Assembly (NCBI GenBank): GCA_015061945.1
Contig: SUVP01000004.1
Location: 1 to 64,000, forward strand
DNA: 64,000 bases
DNA from: Opitutales bacterium
Lineage (GTDB): Bacteria > Verrucomicrobiota > Verrucomicrobiia > Opitutales > Intestinicryptomonadaceae
Direction of reading: 5' to 3'
Below, in pieces: positions 45,862 through 55,581 of this stretch. The notes beneath the pieces are model-generated. The model saw only the letters and a list, made by a program, of their open reading frames with translations. It had not been told where the DNA came from and did not search any database. Made by a program: the position numbers and the translations under genes. Position 1 is the first letter of the stretch, and the number at the start of each line of letters is the position of its first letter.

Positions 45862-48552
45862 TTATTTTGATAATCTAAGAAGTTTTACATCGCCTTTTTT
45901 CAAATCGAAAACTTTTGTTTTAAAACGTCCAAGATTTTTCTTTTCCAAAACGTCATAGACATCAGCTTCTTCTTTAAGTAGCAATGTATGCTTTGCATCT
46001 TTAATTGTGTGGAACCCGATATAATTTGCATTAGTAGTTACAACTGCATCGTTATCGACATAGCTATGTACGCCAGCAATTCTTGCAAAACATGCAGTTG
46101 TATTTTTGTTGATTGAAGTTAAGCCACAGAAAATTTGTGGATATTTCCCTGTTTTGCGAACAACGATTGCTGGTTTACCATTTTGATAATTTGCCAACAC
46201 GATATCACCCGATTGAATTTTTGGAGAGAAAAGTAGTTCTATATCTTTATTGATTCCACATTTGTCCATTCCAAGTTTTTTTCCTTCTTCAGTTGGATAT
46301 GCAAGAGCTTTTTTGATACCAGCATATTCTACATCAAACCCTGTTGCATCCTTTATCGATTCAAGAGAAAATCTACGATTGTCTTTATCGATATATCCTA
46401 CATTCCACATGTAAACGTTTGTCATTCGATTTTCAGATTCTCGCAAGAGTTTACGTTGTTTACCATTTAGTGCAAATCCTGCTGAAACATAATGTAGCTT
46501 AGGTGTAATTTTTCCATCAAGAATATCCTCAAACATATAATATCCCAATGTTGCTCCATTTTTCATTATCTGACGAGGAAGATCTATTATCGTTTTAACA
46601 ACTGTAAGTAGATTATGTGGTTCGCCCGCACAATAACATAACGAAACTTCATCATAAGTTAATGCAATATCTGGAATGTAAGGCGATGGTTTATTTATAA
46701 ACTCATTTTCGATTTCTTTAAATTCATCCATTACATCCCATAATTCACGATCTAAATACCAACCACAACCGAACAAGTCCATCCACCATGACCCGAGATT
46801 CTTTAGTGTCTGTTGTATCATATTTCGGCGTAAAACTTTTTTACTCGATTCACGATTAGTTTGTTTAAAATCCATAACAAACGGCGGAGATCCTGATTCG
46901 GGGGCAAGCCACGTTCTATTATCGTCTTCTTCAAGCCAAAGTTTTCCATATAGTGCAGATGTTTCAGTTGGGGCTTGAGTACATTTCAATCCACCAAATT
47001 CTCTATCAAAATATGCAATTGGGGATGTAAGAATATCAATATCGGGGGAATCTAATACTTTTCTGAATGCGTAATGACCAGAATATGCCGGACCTTTTTT
47101 AGCATTAACAAACACATTGCCATATCCATAGAAGACGACAGAAAGACGTCCTTTAGGAGCAGTTTCACGAATTGTTTTTGCTGCAAGCAAAATAGTATCA
47201 CACATTGCATCTTGAAGGAACAAGTTGAAGTCTACAACGTGCGAAGAATTTTCAGGATTTATCAATGGTGCATGGGCATTTCTACGTTCTTTTTCTGATG
47301 GAACTTTTACATCAGCTATTTTTACATTTGGGTTTTGCCATGCCTTTTGCAACGCTTCGTCTGTTTGATATTTTTCTTTCAACCATTTTTTCCATGCTTT
47401 TTGTATAGAAGGAGAGAATCCGTTAAAAGTTTTGGGGACAAAAGTTCCACCATAAAACCACTCGCTTGAATTTCCACCAGAAGGATGATACCCAGCGATA
47501 TTTTCTGGATACTTTTCTTCTACATATTTAATAAATTTTTTCATGGCTTTCATCGCGTCGCGTCGATACACTTCTGAACCTGGGAATGGATAACGAACGT
47601 GATATCGAATAATGGGAGTTCCATCGGCATTCTGCATAACCTCGCTTGGATTTGCATCAAGCCATTCTTTTGGTGGCTCAAGACCAAGACGTACGATAAT
47701 TTTTGCATTGGGATTTGCTTTAATAACCGGCTGGAAACGTGAATCTACTAATTTTTTACAGATAGCATCATCTTTCCAAAAGGCAGGTACGCCAAAAGTA
47801 ATAAAGTCTACACCGACTTGCGATGCATACTTTTCCGTAGTCATAAATGTCTCTTGCGTATTGGTAGCTATTATTTCTCGAGATTTTGTGTCATACACCT
47901 TAACCTCAAAACGCCCTTTTGTATTTGCACGAGCTTTTGCGACAATACGATATCTCTTACCCTTTTCAATCTTGATATCTTTTATACAAAAATTAAGACG
48001 TTCAATATCATCTATGCCTGCGTGTTTATTTACAAACGCTTTGTCAATATGCAATACACCATTTTCATTTTTGGCTTTATATGGTTTATCTGAATATTTT
48101 TTTGCGTCGGGAGATTTGTTAGAAAAATCCAGAAAATAGTCCTGCCAAGTTACAAGTTCTTTGATTATCCAATTTGAAAAGAGATTTTTATCAACCGGAT
48201 TTGAAGTAAAATCGTAAAGAGATTTCTTTGTTTTGTCGTCCAAATTTTCCAAGGTTAAATCGGCAATCCAAATATCTTTTACCAACGCACTAAAATTCAG
48301 TGATACTGTAGCATCTTTTGAATCGATATGAGACGTGAAATCTATATTATAAACTTGCTCTTGCTTGTCGACGTTCTGAAATTTTGTACCTGGAACATTA
48401 CTGTAAAACATACGACTGCGAACAGGTTTTCCATCAACATGCAAAAACGGAATTTCTCCACATTTTTGCACCGTATATTCATGTTTTACTTCCTTACAAC
48501 CGATTAGCATTGTAAGCAATAATAATGTAGAAAATATCAATAGCTTTTTCAT
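45862..48552 (-). CDS. GH42/clan-A-like glycoside hydrolase lipoprotein
   Basis: An 896-residue lipoprotein (LLTMLIGC lipobox). After a beta-sandwich-like region there is a TIM barrel from about residue 245: VDFITFGVPAFW, IVRLGLEPPKEWLDANP, GYHPSGGNSSEWFYGG with a probable acid/base Glu, and KLWLEEDDNRTWLAPE with a candidate nucleophile Glu. The overall layout recalls beta-galactosidases of GH42 and uncharacterised relatives in Verrucomicrobiota and Lentisphaerota. The C-terminal part is beta-rich. It follows the beta-helix gene after 4 bp. Substrate unknown, likely a galactoside or related side chain. Confidence 0.72.
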   Translation of the reverse strand: MKKLLIFSTLLLLTMLIGCKEVKHEYTVQKCGEIPFLHVDGKPVRSRMFYSNVPGTKFQNVDKQEQVYNIDFTSHIDSKDATVSLNFSALVKDIWIADLTLENLDDKTKKSLYDFTSNPVDKNLFSNWIIKELVTWQDYFLDFSNKSPDAKKYSDKPYKAKNENGVLHIDKAFVNKHAGIDDIERLNFCIKDIKIEKGKRYRIVAKARANTKGRFEVKVYDTKSREIIATNTQETFMTTEKYASQVGVDFITFGVPAFWKDDAICKKLVDSRFQPVIKANPNAKIIVRLGLEPPKEWLDANPSEVMQNADGTPIIRYHVRYPFPGSEVYRRDAMKAMKKFIKYVEEKYPENIAGYHPSGGNSSEWFYGGTFVPKTFNGFSPSIQKAWKKWLKEKYQTDEALQKAWQNPNVKIADVKVPSEKERRNAHAPLINPENSSHVVDFNLFLQDAMCDTILLAAKTIRETAPKGRLSVVFYGYGNVFVNAKKGPAYSGHYAFRKVLDSPDIDILTSPIAYFDREFGGLKCTQAPTETSALYGKLWLEEDDNRTWLAPESGSPPFVMDFKQTNRESSKKVLRRNMIQQTLKNLGSWWMDLFGCGWYLDRELWDVMDEFKEIENEFINKPSPYIPDIALTYDEVSLCYCAGEPHNLLTVVKTIIDLPRQIMKNGATLGYYMFEDILDGKITPKLHYVSAGFALNGKQRKLLRESENRMTNVYMWNVGYIDKDNRRFSLESIKDATGFDVEYAGIKKALAYPTEEGKKLGMDKCGINKDIELLFSPKIQSGDIVLANYQNGKPAIVVRKTGKYPQIFCGLTSINKNTTACFARIAGVHSYVDNDAVVTTNANYIGFHTIKDAKHTLLLKEEADVYDVLEKKNLGRFKTKVFDLKKGDVKLLRLSK

Positions 48553-48556
48553 ATTT

Positions 48557-50557
48557 TTATTTTTTAGGAATTATTTTGTTTCCTCGAGCTACAATATTTT
48601 CAACAGATTCCGGCTGATAATATACCCCCGCAAGCGGAACTTTTTTCGACTCAACATATGTATTATCGATAATGTAAACATTCTTTGAATTTCTTACGCA
48701 AAAGCCTCCTCGATACCAATGGGCATTCACATAATCAGAATTGTTTTCTATAAAATTGTTTCTGAAAATTATATTATCTGTACTCGAAATCACAGCGACC
48801 AATCCGTGTGTGTCGTAAAATTTATTGTTTTCAAATAACAAATTTTTGATAATCGGAACAGCTGGTTGTTCATCAGATGGATCTACTCTCATATAGGCTG
48901 CAAGCATAATATCATAAACAAATTTTTGACTCATGCGTCCAATAAGATTTGTTTTACGGAATGTACAATTTCGCACAACGACATTATCAACACCATAGCC
49001 CTCACACCAGACTCTATTTGTATATCCAGTTTCAATTTTTAATGCACCGCCCTCTTCAAGCTCAAACAATGTGTTTTCTATTGTGACATCTTTTGCGAGC
49101 ATAAGAATACCTCTTCGGGTATGGCGAAAATATTTGCAATCTTTGATGATTACATTGCGAGTGCCATACTTTGTTTTAAAACAGACAAAACAAGAACCTT
49201 CCTGTTTAGGAAGTGGCTTATCGAGTACAATGCGTTCGCCATCGACACGCTTTATCTTTGCTTTGAAGTTTGTCGGAATATAGTTGTCCTGGAAAAGCTC
49301 AATTTCTTCATCAACCTTTGGCGAGAAAAACTTTATCCCGCGGATATTATCCGATTCCAAAATATAATCGCCAACTTTTTTCATTACAAACGAGCGATCG
49401 TGAAAATTGCCACCATCATCCATTCCCATTGAGAACGTACAATTTATCAATTTTACAAAACCTTTTGAATTTGCGATATGGTGGTGGTCGGCACTCGATG
49501 AACATGCACGTCGGGCATCGTCTTTCGGAGGTGCGACATTTACATTGATGTATTGCCAATACTGTTGTTCGCCATCTACATGTAAGGCGTGTCCACGACA
49601 CGAAAGAATATCGATATTTTCGAGCGTAAGATGTTTGTTTGCGAGCATATCGATACCATTCTTCCCGTAATAATAATGCATCAATCTATATATTGAATTT
49701 AGCGGGACTTCTCGAACAAGTTTTCGTTGCGGATAAATTCTCAACTTGTTAGGCGATAACCATTCGTGATCGAGAACATCAACGCCCTCACCTAATCCTA
49801 ATTTTGACATACCAAACCAGCCATTAACGAGTCCAGTTCTGAATGAACTTAAGTCATCATAAAATGGGTCAATAGTTAAAACAGGTGCTCGTTTTCCATA
49901 CATTGGATAACGTTCATATTGAAAAAAGAACAAATCTAAATACGGACGTTCTGCCTTTGCATCTTTCCCAACAACACGAGTAAAAGCAGCGAGCGGGTCG
50001 TTTTGCCAATCCCAGTCTAATTTGAGATTACAAATTTTCATACGCTCACAATTTATTATACTTATATTAGAATTTGTTGTGGCTGGATTAGCGTCCCATT
50101 GTGGTTGTGGATTTTTTAATTTTACACTTTTGCTGTAATAGATGAGCGTAGCATTGTTAAAGTCTACAACAAAATCTTTCATTTCTTCAAACTTGATAGA
50201 AACAGCGTCGAAACATTTGTATGTTCCCTTGTTGATAACAAGCTTGCTCGCACCGATTTTTTTACAGTGTGCAATCGCCTTATTGATTATTGTCGCAGAA
50301 TTTGTGATATTCTCATTCAGCCCAAAATCAGACGCATTGACGACAATGTCGTTTTTGGGCGATGGCAACATTACTTCAAAATCTTTCGCACCAGTCGGCA
50401 AATTTTTAAAAGTTATGTTAGACGACTTCGCATCGGACAAGGCTGGACAATATTTTAATCCAGTTTTTTCTAAAGCTCGATTTGCGTTTTCAACATTTTT
50501 TGCCGAAAGTAAAATCGGCAAAAATAATGCGATATAACAGAGAAGTTTTAATTTCAT
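48557..50557 (-). CDS. secreted right-handed parallel beta-helix protein
   Basis: A 666-residue protein with a signal peptide (about 1-19). From about residue 70 it shows the short strand-turn repeats of a parallel beta-helix (for example ILSCRGHALHVDGEQ, FVKLINCTFSMGMDDGGNFHD, VVRNCTFRKTNLIG). GMDDGGNFHD is a conserved Asp-rich turn like the active-site loops of GH28, GH110 and related enzymes. GH110-type alpha-galactosidase or polygalacturonase-like activity is possible but not shown. Its ATG shares one base with the DUF4091 gene stop (TAATG), so the two are coupled. Confidence 0.8.
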   Translation of the reverse strand: MKLKLLCYIALFLPILLSAKNVENANRALEKTGLKYCPALSDAKSSNITFKNLPTGAKDFEVMLPSPKNDIVVNASDFGLNENITNSATIINKAIAHCKKIGASKLVINKGTYKCFDAVSIKFEEMKDFVVDFNNATLIYYSKSVKLKNPQPQWDANPATTNSNISIINCERMKICNLKLDWDWQNDPLAAFTRVVGKDAKAERPYLDLFFFQYERYPMYGKRAPVLTIDPFYDDLSSFRTGLVNGWFGMSKLGLGEGVDVLDHEWLSPNKLRIYPQRKLVREVPLNSIYRLMHYYYGKNGIDMLANKHLTLENIDILSCRGHALHVDGEQQYWQYINVNVAPPKDDARRACSSSADHHHIANSKGFVKLINCTFSMGMDDGGNFHDRSFVMKKVGDYILESDNIRGIKFFSPKVDEEIELFQDNYIPTNFKAKIKRVDGERIVLDKPLPKQEGSCFVCFKTKYGTRNVIIKDCKYFRHTRRGILMLAKDVTIENTLFELEEGGALKIETGYTNRVWCEGYGVDNVVVRNCTFRKTNLIGRMSQKFVYDIMLAAYMRVDPSDEQPAVPIIKNLLFENNKFYDTHGLVAVISSTDNIIFRNNFIENNSDYVNAHWYRGGFCVRNSKNVYIIDNTYVESKKVPLAGVYYQPESVENIVARGNKIIPKK

Positions 50558-53500
50558 TAGTTGTCCTTATTTTTCTTATTTAAACGTTCTATATGTGAAG
50601 CAATTTCATTACGAAGCTCGATTGTATATGCATCTGGGTTTGGGAGCAATTCGGTTGAATTTCTCGCACCAGGGTTTGGATAAACTGCGTACGACTTCAC
50701 CTTTTCGAGAGTCGCAAGTGCGAGCTTATCGTTCTTTTCTTTTGCAAGTTTTTCGAGCAAGATGAAATATTCATAGTCTTCTTGTCCATCGCGAACGACT
50801 TCCATTCTCACAGATGAGAATATTTCTTTGCGACCGATAACCTCGCCTGAATAAATAAAGTATCCGTCGCCATGCGGGAACCGATTACGGCGTACAATAT
50901 TTGGTTCTGGTGTACTCAATCTATCTTTATGGAATCCCCAAATTAAATGATTACGCATATGCCAATCAACGCCCCAATATTCATAACCAAGGAATCCACC
51001 TGCATAACAGAACGCAGCCATTAAGCGTTCTTGTGCATTGTATGGAGTATCTATACAATAATTTCCATCAGTTGTGAATATTTTTTGTTTTTTCTGTTTA
51101 TCAATTTTTTCAATTTCTTTTGGAGTATTTACAGATGACATATTCAAGCCCCAAATATCTACATCTTTTTCGATTGGTTCTGCATAACCCCAAGTACTTG
51201 TATAAATCTTAGCTTCAGGAGCAACCGAGTGAATCACTCCGAAATAAGTATTTAACATATCTGCAATGTGTTTTTTCCAATAATATGGTTCGTCCGACAT
51301 ACATAGGATAAACTTATCAGCCCAGCCTTTTGAACGGATATGTTCATAAACAACGCTTATTCTACCTTTCATACGTTCGAGATATTCTGGACGCAAAATA
51401 GTGTAATCTTTTGTTTCGGTATATGGCCATTTCCCGTCGTATGGTTTTTCTTTGTCGATAATAGGTAATGGTCTTGCAAAGTTATGGAATGGTAATATAT
51501 CTAAATACATCATTGGCACACCAAGCTCATCGAATGACAATTTGCAGAACTTATCGAATTCTGTAAAATCTACTTCGTATTTGTCGTTTTTCCAAACAAA
51601 ATTAAATTTATCATGCGTATTAAGTGTAGCACGTTTTGTTGCCATAAACTTTTGCAATTCTGTGCGATTATAGAATTTATTGTGAATCCCTTTTTCGTAT
51701 ATTCGCTTACGCCAACTTCCAAACCCTCCTTCACTACGTTTGTCGAAAATTGCCAACAAACTTGTTTGTTTTGGAAGTGCAAAATCGAATACTCGAACAG
51801 AATATGGGATTGTTTCTACAACTTCATCATCGCACACAAATTCCACTTTGCCATTGTACACACCAGCTTTTGTGTTTTCGTTCGTCTGGAATGTAAGCCA
51901 TACCGATTCTGTTTTGTTAGCTTTTAAATCGATATTCTTTTGTGGAATAATTGGGTCGGGATACAATTCAGCCATTGAATTTGGCGGGACACAACGTTCG
52001 TGAAATTGTAAGTGTGAGAAGTTATGATAATTACTCTTTGAATCTATTATGACGTACTTTGCAACGCCCACATCCTGTGCTTTTAGTGTCGCACCATTTT
52101 CAGATACTGCGTCTGAAACATTTATTTGAACATCATACATCGATTCAGTTGCTCTAACTGCTAATTGAAGATTTTCTACTTCATTTTTAGCCAAAGAAAT
52201 CTCAGCTAATTTTGTAGTTAGAGGAGGAGCATAGAATGGAAATACTTTTACAACAGAATTGACCTGCCAAGAAATTATCTTCTTTTCAGCTTGCAAGTCA
52301 AAAGCTGTTTGAGCCTTGTATTTTTCACAACGATAACATTCTGCGAACAACACGCCGTCGACAAGGAATTCACTATCTTCTGTACCTATCAACCCAACTG
52401 ATAGATAACTATTTTTTAAATCATTATTGAAAATTACATCTTGGATTTGCCAATCCCCAGAAGATGACAGTTTCTTTGTAAAATAATTCGACTCTCTATT
52501 TTTTGAGGAAGTTAAGCGTAATCGCGGGAGCATCATATCTCCTTTAATAGCCTTAACTGCAATCGCACAAATATAACTTTTACCATATTGAATATTTTTT
52601 ATATCTTGATGAACTCCAAACCAGTCTTTTGATTTATCAATTTTTACAGACAAAGCTTTTTTGCCATAAATACCGCCGTCGACAACATTGGCTTCATCTT
52701 TTGTGGTATATCTTTTGTACCAACCATTGAGATCTTCTTCAAAGCTTGGGTTTTTCGCCATATTTGAAGGCGAGTTCAACATACGTTCAAACGCCTTAAA
52801 ATCGACAGCAGAACGTGTGTCAGCTTTTTGGTCGCTCATAATATAACTTGATTGTTTTGTACCACCAGTTTTGACAATCTGATTTTTTCTGTCTCGTTTG
52901 AGATAAAGTGAATACTCATATTCTGTATATGGTTGCATTTCTTCAGCACTAAAAAGAAGAATGTCGTTGAGCAACATAAACGGAACTTTTTTACCGCCTC
53001 TGAATAGAGCAAAATCGTCTTGCGAAAAATTACCTGCAACTACACGCTTAATTGGGATATATCCTAAGCTTTTACTTACAACATCCTTTCTCAAATTGTA
53101 AATTGATGTTGTAAAGCGGACATCATATTCTTGCGGAGAAACGTCCCACTCGGAATTTTCACGTTCTTTTTTTAGCGTCAATTTTTCTGGCTTATTTACG
53201 ACGTAAGAAAGTTTTGTGCCGTCATTCAAAGATACATCAATATCATCAAAGTACGCATCGCCACCATTGATGTAAGCGATTGTACCAACGTTCATACGTG
53301 TATAACCTTCTGGAACATTTACATTCACCGAAAACTTTGTCCATTCAGGAACTTCTTTTGGGCGTTCCGAGTAAATATATTTTGTAGGCTTTTTCTTGCC
53401 AAACAATGCGACGTAAAAACCGATGCCCTGATGCTTTCCTTCGGCTTTAATGTTTTCCCCCTTTACATACATGGAAACAGTACCAGACAATCCTCCCTCT

Positions 53501-54084
53501 ACATCGAATTGTTTTTTTACAGCAATCCATGATGCCTTAGAATTTGGTTCAACGTGTGTGTGAATACATTTTTTACCGATGTGCGAATGTTTTTTTGTCA
53601 AAATGTTTTTGTGAGTATCATCAACATCTTTTTGTTCCCATATTGAATCTTCAAGAGAATTATATTTCTCAAAAGAATCTAAGAAATTTTTTGTTGGCAC
53701 ATAATAATCGGGGACTTCATAAGCATCGCGAATATTATAATAAACCCAAATTTTTGTAGTTTTGCCAACTTTACAATCTACTGGAATTATAAATTGGGAA
53801 TTCTTTTTAAGCTTTTTGGTTTTAGGTTGTACGCACCATAAAAGCTCCCTATTATTTTCAGATAAGATGCGAATCGACTTTATATGTTTACCGACAAGAC
53901 CAAGCTCTTTTGCTGAAATTTTAAGTTCTCTACCAACAGCATCAATTTCCCCAACGTTCGATATTTCAACTTGGAGTCGATTTTTTGCAGGAACCCCGCC
54001 ATCAAGATAAAGAGGAAAATGCCAATGAGATGCGTATACACCAAGTGAAAGCATCAAAAAAAATACAGTTATAATTCTCTTCAT
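50557..54084 (-). CDS. secreted DUF4091 (GH123-like) multidomain protein
   Basis: A 1,175-residue protein with a signal peptide (about 1-18). The N-terminal half has beta-sandwich, carbohydrate-binding-like modules (around residues 30-290 and 430-590). The C-terminal part from about 640 has the layout of the DUF4091/GH123 group: AGVYNGKVEFVCDDE, a barrel with ILCMSDEPYYWKKH (an acidic D-E pair), GFLGYEYWGVDWH, and then RMEVVRDGQEDYEYFILLEK, which is the DUF4091 hallmark. The GH123 relatives act on N-acetylgalactosaminides; substrate here is unknown. It is the first gene of a co-directional set with the shared 13-base element 92 bp upstream. Confidence 0.82.
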   Translation of the reverse strand: MKRIITVFFLMLSLGVYASHWHFPLYLDGGVPAKNRLQVEISNVGEIDAVGRELKISAKELGLVGKHIKSIRILSENNRELLWCVQPKTKKLKKNSQFIIPVDCKVGKTTKIWVYYNIRDAYEVPDYYVPTKNFLDSFEKYNSLEDSIWEQKDVDDTHKNILTKKHSHIGKKCIHTHVEPNSKASWIAVKKQFDVEGGLSGTVSMYVKGENIKAEGKHQGIGFYVALFGKKKPTKYIYSERPKEVPEWTKFSVNVNVPEGYTRMNVGTIAYINGGDAYFDDIDVSLNDGTKLSYVVNKPEKLTLKKERENSEWDVSPQEYDVRFTTSIYNLRKDVVSKSLGYIPIKRVVAGNFSQDDFALFRGGKKVPFMLLNDILLFSAEEMQPYTEYEYSLYLKRDRKNQIVKTGGTKQSSYIMSDQKADTRSAVDFKAFERMLNSPSNMAKNPSFEEDLNGWYKRYTTKDEANVVDGGIYGKKALSVKIDKSKDWFGVHQDIKNIQYGKSYICAIAVKAIKGDMMLPRLRLTSSKNRESNYFTKKLSSSGDWQIQDVIFNNDLKNSYLSVGLIGTEDSEFLVDGVLFAECYRCEKYKAQTAFDLQAEKKIISWQVNSVVKVFPFYAPPLTTKLAEISLAKNEVENLQLAVRATESMYDVQINVSDAVSENGATLKAQDVGVAKYVIIDSKSNYHNFSHLQFHERCVPPNSMAELYPDPIIPQKNIDLKANKTESVWLTFQTNENTKAGVYNGKVEFVCDDEVVETIPYSVRVFDFALPKQTSLLAIFDKRSEGGFGSWRKRIYEKGIHNKFYNRTELQKFMATKRATLNTHDKFNFVWKNDKYEVDFTEFDKFCKLSFDELGVPMMYLDILPFHNFARPLPIIDKEKPYDGKWPYTETKDYTILRPEYLERMKGRISVVYEHIRSKGWADKFILCMSDEPYYWKKHIADMLNTYFGVIHSVAPEAKIYTSTWGYAEPIEKDVDIWGLNMSSVNTPKEIEKIDKQKKQKIFTTDGNYCIDTPYNAQERLMAAFCYAGGFLGYEYWGVDWHMRNHLIWGFHKDRLSTPEPNIVRRNRFPHGDGYFIYSGEVIGRKEIFSSVRMEVVRDGQEDYEYFILLEKLAKEKNDKLALATLEKVKSYAVYPNPGARNSTELLPNPDAYTIELRNEIASHIERLNKKNKDN

Positions 54085-54175
54085 ATTACCCCATCTATAA
54101 ATTTTTTACAAAAAATATTATAAATATATACCTTTGTCCTTAGTTTGAAATTTAAACATATAAGGCAATTTAAAT

Positions 54176-54188
54176 GTCAATAGCAAAA
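54176..54188 (-). promoter_or_regulatory. TTTTGCTATTGAC element of the DUF4091 operon
   Basis: Exact match to the GH51 copy, on the minus strand, 92 bp before the start at 54084. A TTGACA is formed with the next base. TATGTT follows 14 bp after it. Confidence 0.6.
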
Positions 54189-54220
54189 TGACAAAATTCT
54201 ATCTAATATTTAATATATTC

Positions 54221-54254
54221 ATAAAAAGCCTCCTTTATAAAGGAGGCTTTTTGT
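54221..54254 (-). terminator. terminator after the second PEP-CTERM gene
   Basis: AAAAAGCCTCCTTTATAAAGGAGGCTTTTT (54223-54252) is a perfect palindrome with A and T runs, serving the leftward gene that ends at 54266; it also insulates the DUF4091 promoter. Confidence 0.92.
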
Positions 54255-54265
54255 ATATCTCCAAA

Positions 54266-55261
54266 CTATTTTCTTCTTTGGTACAATGCTAAACCAAGAG
54301 CCAAAGATCCCAAAATAACAGCCCATTCAGCTGGTTCCGGCACTGATGTCATACCAGTGAGAAGATAACCACCTTCGACTTTTGAGAAACTCAACCCATC
54401 AAGTTTATTTCCTTTATCGTCTACAAATGAAACTGCCATTTCTTGCCCCGTTGCATTAGTTACAGTAAATACAGCCTTTGAATCGTCCCATGAGTCAAAA
54501 TCCCATAATGCACTTGTATCTGAAAAAAGAATACCTCCATTTTTTAGACCATCTGCAAAAATGAACGATGACGCTGTGTCTTTTTCCGTATCAATATAAC
54601 CCCATCCAGAAACAGTTAATATTGCACCATTAGTGATATTAAAAGCATTTTCTGTCCCATCTCTGAAATCAAGTTTTAATTGTTGATTGCAGTTCATATT
54701 CAACTCAAAATGCTTACCTACACAAGCAGAACCAATAGTAGAATCAACTGTATTACCAACACTCAATGCATTTTCTTTGTAAAGATTTGCGGTAAGCATA
54801 CTACCATTGTTAATAAATAATTTCTCTATTTTCATTTGATCACCTGCAGAATCATTAATAGTTAATGTAAGCGACGATGTTTTATCACTATCATATACTG
54901 ATACTGCATTAAAAATCACATGTCCCCCATCTGCTAATGTAAGTGTGTTTGTTCCTTGACATACAACAGAATACCAACCTGATCCATTATAAACAGATAA
55001 TCCACCCTGTGCTTTATTTGTAGCAGTCGCAGATATTCTCTTACCCGCACCCTCAATTGTTATATTGGCGTCTACCAACCATTTTGAAGCGGACCAAGCG
55101 GTTGAGAAGTCCGAAACAGTGCAAGTTCCAGACACCTTAGTTGTTGTAGTGCTGTTCCCACCATTGAAATCGACATATGTTGCCGATGGATCAATGGTAA
55201 ACGTAGCATACGATGACAACGAAAACAGAATCAACGATACTGTTGTTGTAATAGTTCTCAT
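54266..55261 (-). CDS. secreted protein with PEP-CTERM-like sorting tail
   Basis: A 331-residue protein with a signal peptide (about 1-18) and a body rich in beta-type repeats of the kind seen in autotransporter-like or parallel-beta proteins (for example LTLADGGHVIFNAVSV, LTINDSAGDQM). The tail VPEPAEWAVILGSLALGLAL-YQRRK has the Pro-Glu-Pro, hydrophobic helix and basic end of PEP-CTERM proteins. It resembles the protein at 5774 in architecture, but not in its control region beyond TATTTTTC. It shares nearly its whole leader with the isomerase-like gene at 56412, which suggests joint control. Confidence 0.85.
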   Translation of the reverse strand: MRTITTTVSLILFSLSSYATFTIDPSATYVDFNGGNSTTTTKVSGTCTVSDFSTAWSASKWLVDANITIEGAGKRISATATNKAQGGLSVYNGSGWYSVVCQGTNTLTLADGGHVIFNAVSVYDSDKTSSLTLTINDSAGDQMKIEKLFINNGSMLTANLYKENALSVGNTVDSTIGSACVGKHFELNMNCNQQLKLDFRDGTENAFNITNGAILTVSGWGYIDTEKDTASSFIFADGLKNGGILFSDTSALWDFDSWDDSKAVFTVTNATGQEMAVSFVDDKGNKLDGLSFSKVEGGYLLTGMTSVPEPAEWAVILGSLALGLALYQRRK

Positions 55262-55281
55262 AATTTATACTTTCTTTTGAA

Positions 55282-55362
55282 TTTATACATTTAGCCTATT
55301 TTTCATAATAAACTTATATTTGAAAAATAGCAACGCCTTTCAAAGTCAATAGCAAAACGACG
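55282..55362 (-). promoter_or_regulatory. conserved 82-bp leader, copy of the PEP-CTERM gene
   Basis: On the minus strand this block starts with CGTCGTTTTGCTATTGAC, has TATTTTTCAAA 14 bp after TTGACT, then GTTTATTAT and AATAGGCTAAATGTATAAA, ending about 20 bp before the start. It aligns with 56439-56520 at roughly 70 of 82 positions with one gap. The start context itself diverges. It probably holds promoter, operator and 5' leader. Confidence 0.65.
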
Positions 55363-55532
55363 GATTTCTTATAATTTTTAATAAATTTTCTTTTATAAAT
55401 AGATTTATATAGAAATTCCTGTAAATTATGTACTTTTGACTTATCGAATTTTGCATTCTATAGACTTTTTGAAACTATCCCCTCTCTTTTTCTAAAAAAA
55501 CAGAATACTTCTTCGTGTAGTTTCTTCAAAAA

Positions 55533-55570
55533 GCAAAAAGAGGTCCGCATTTTCAGCAGACCTCTTTTTT
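55533..55570 (-). terminator. terminator after the isomerase-like gene
   Basis: AAAAAGAGGTC (55535-55545) pairs with GACCTCTTTTT (55558-55568). It lies 12 bp after the leftward gene's stop. The 320-bp gap 55262-55581 otherwise holds only the conserved leader. Confidence 0.88.
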
Positions 55571-55581
55571 TAAATTTTCGA

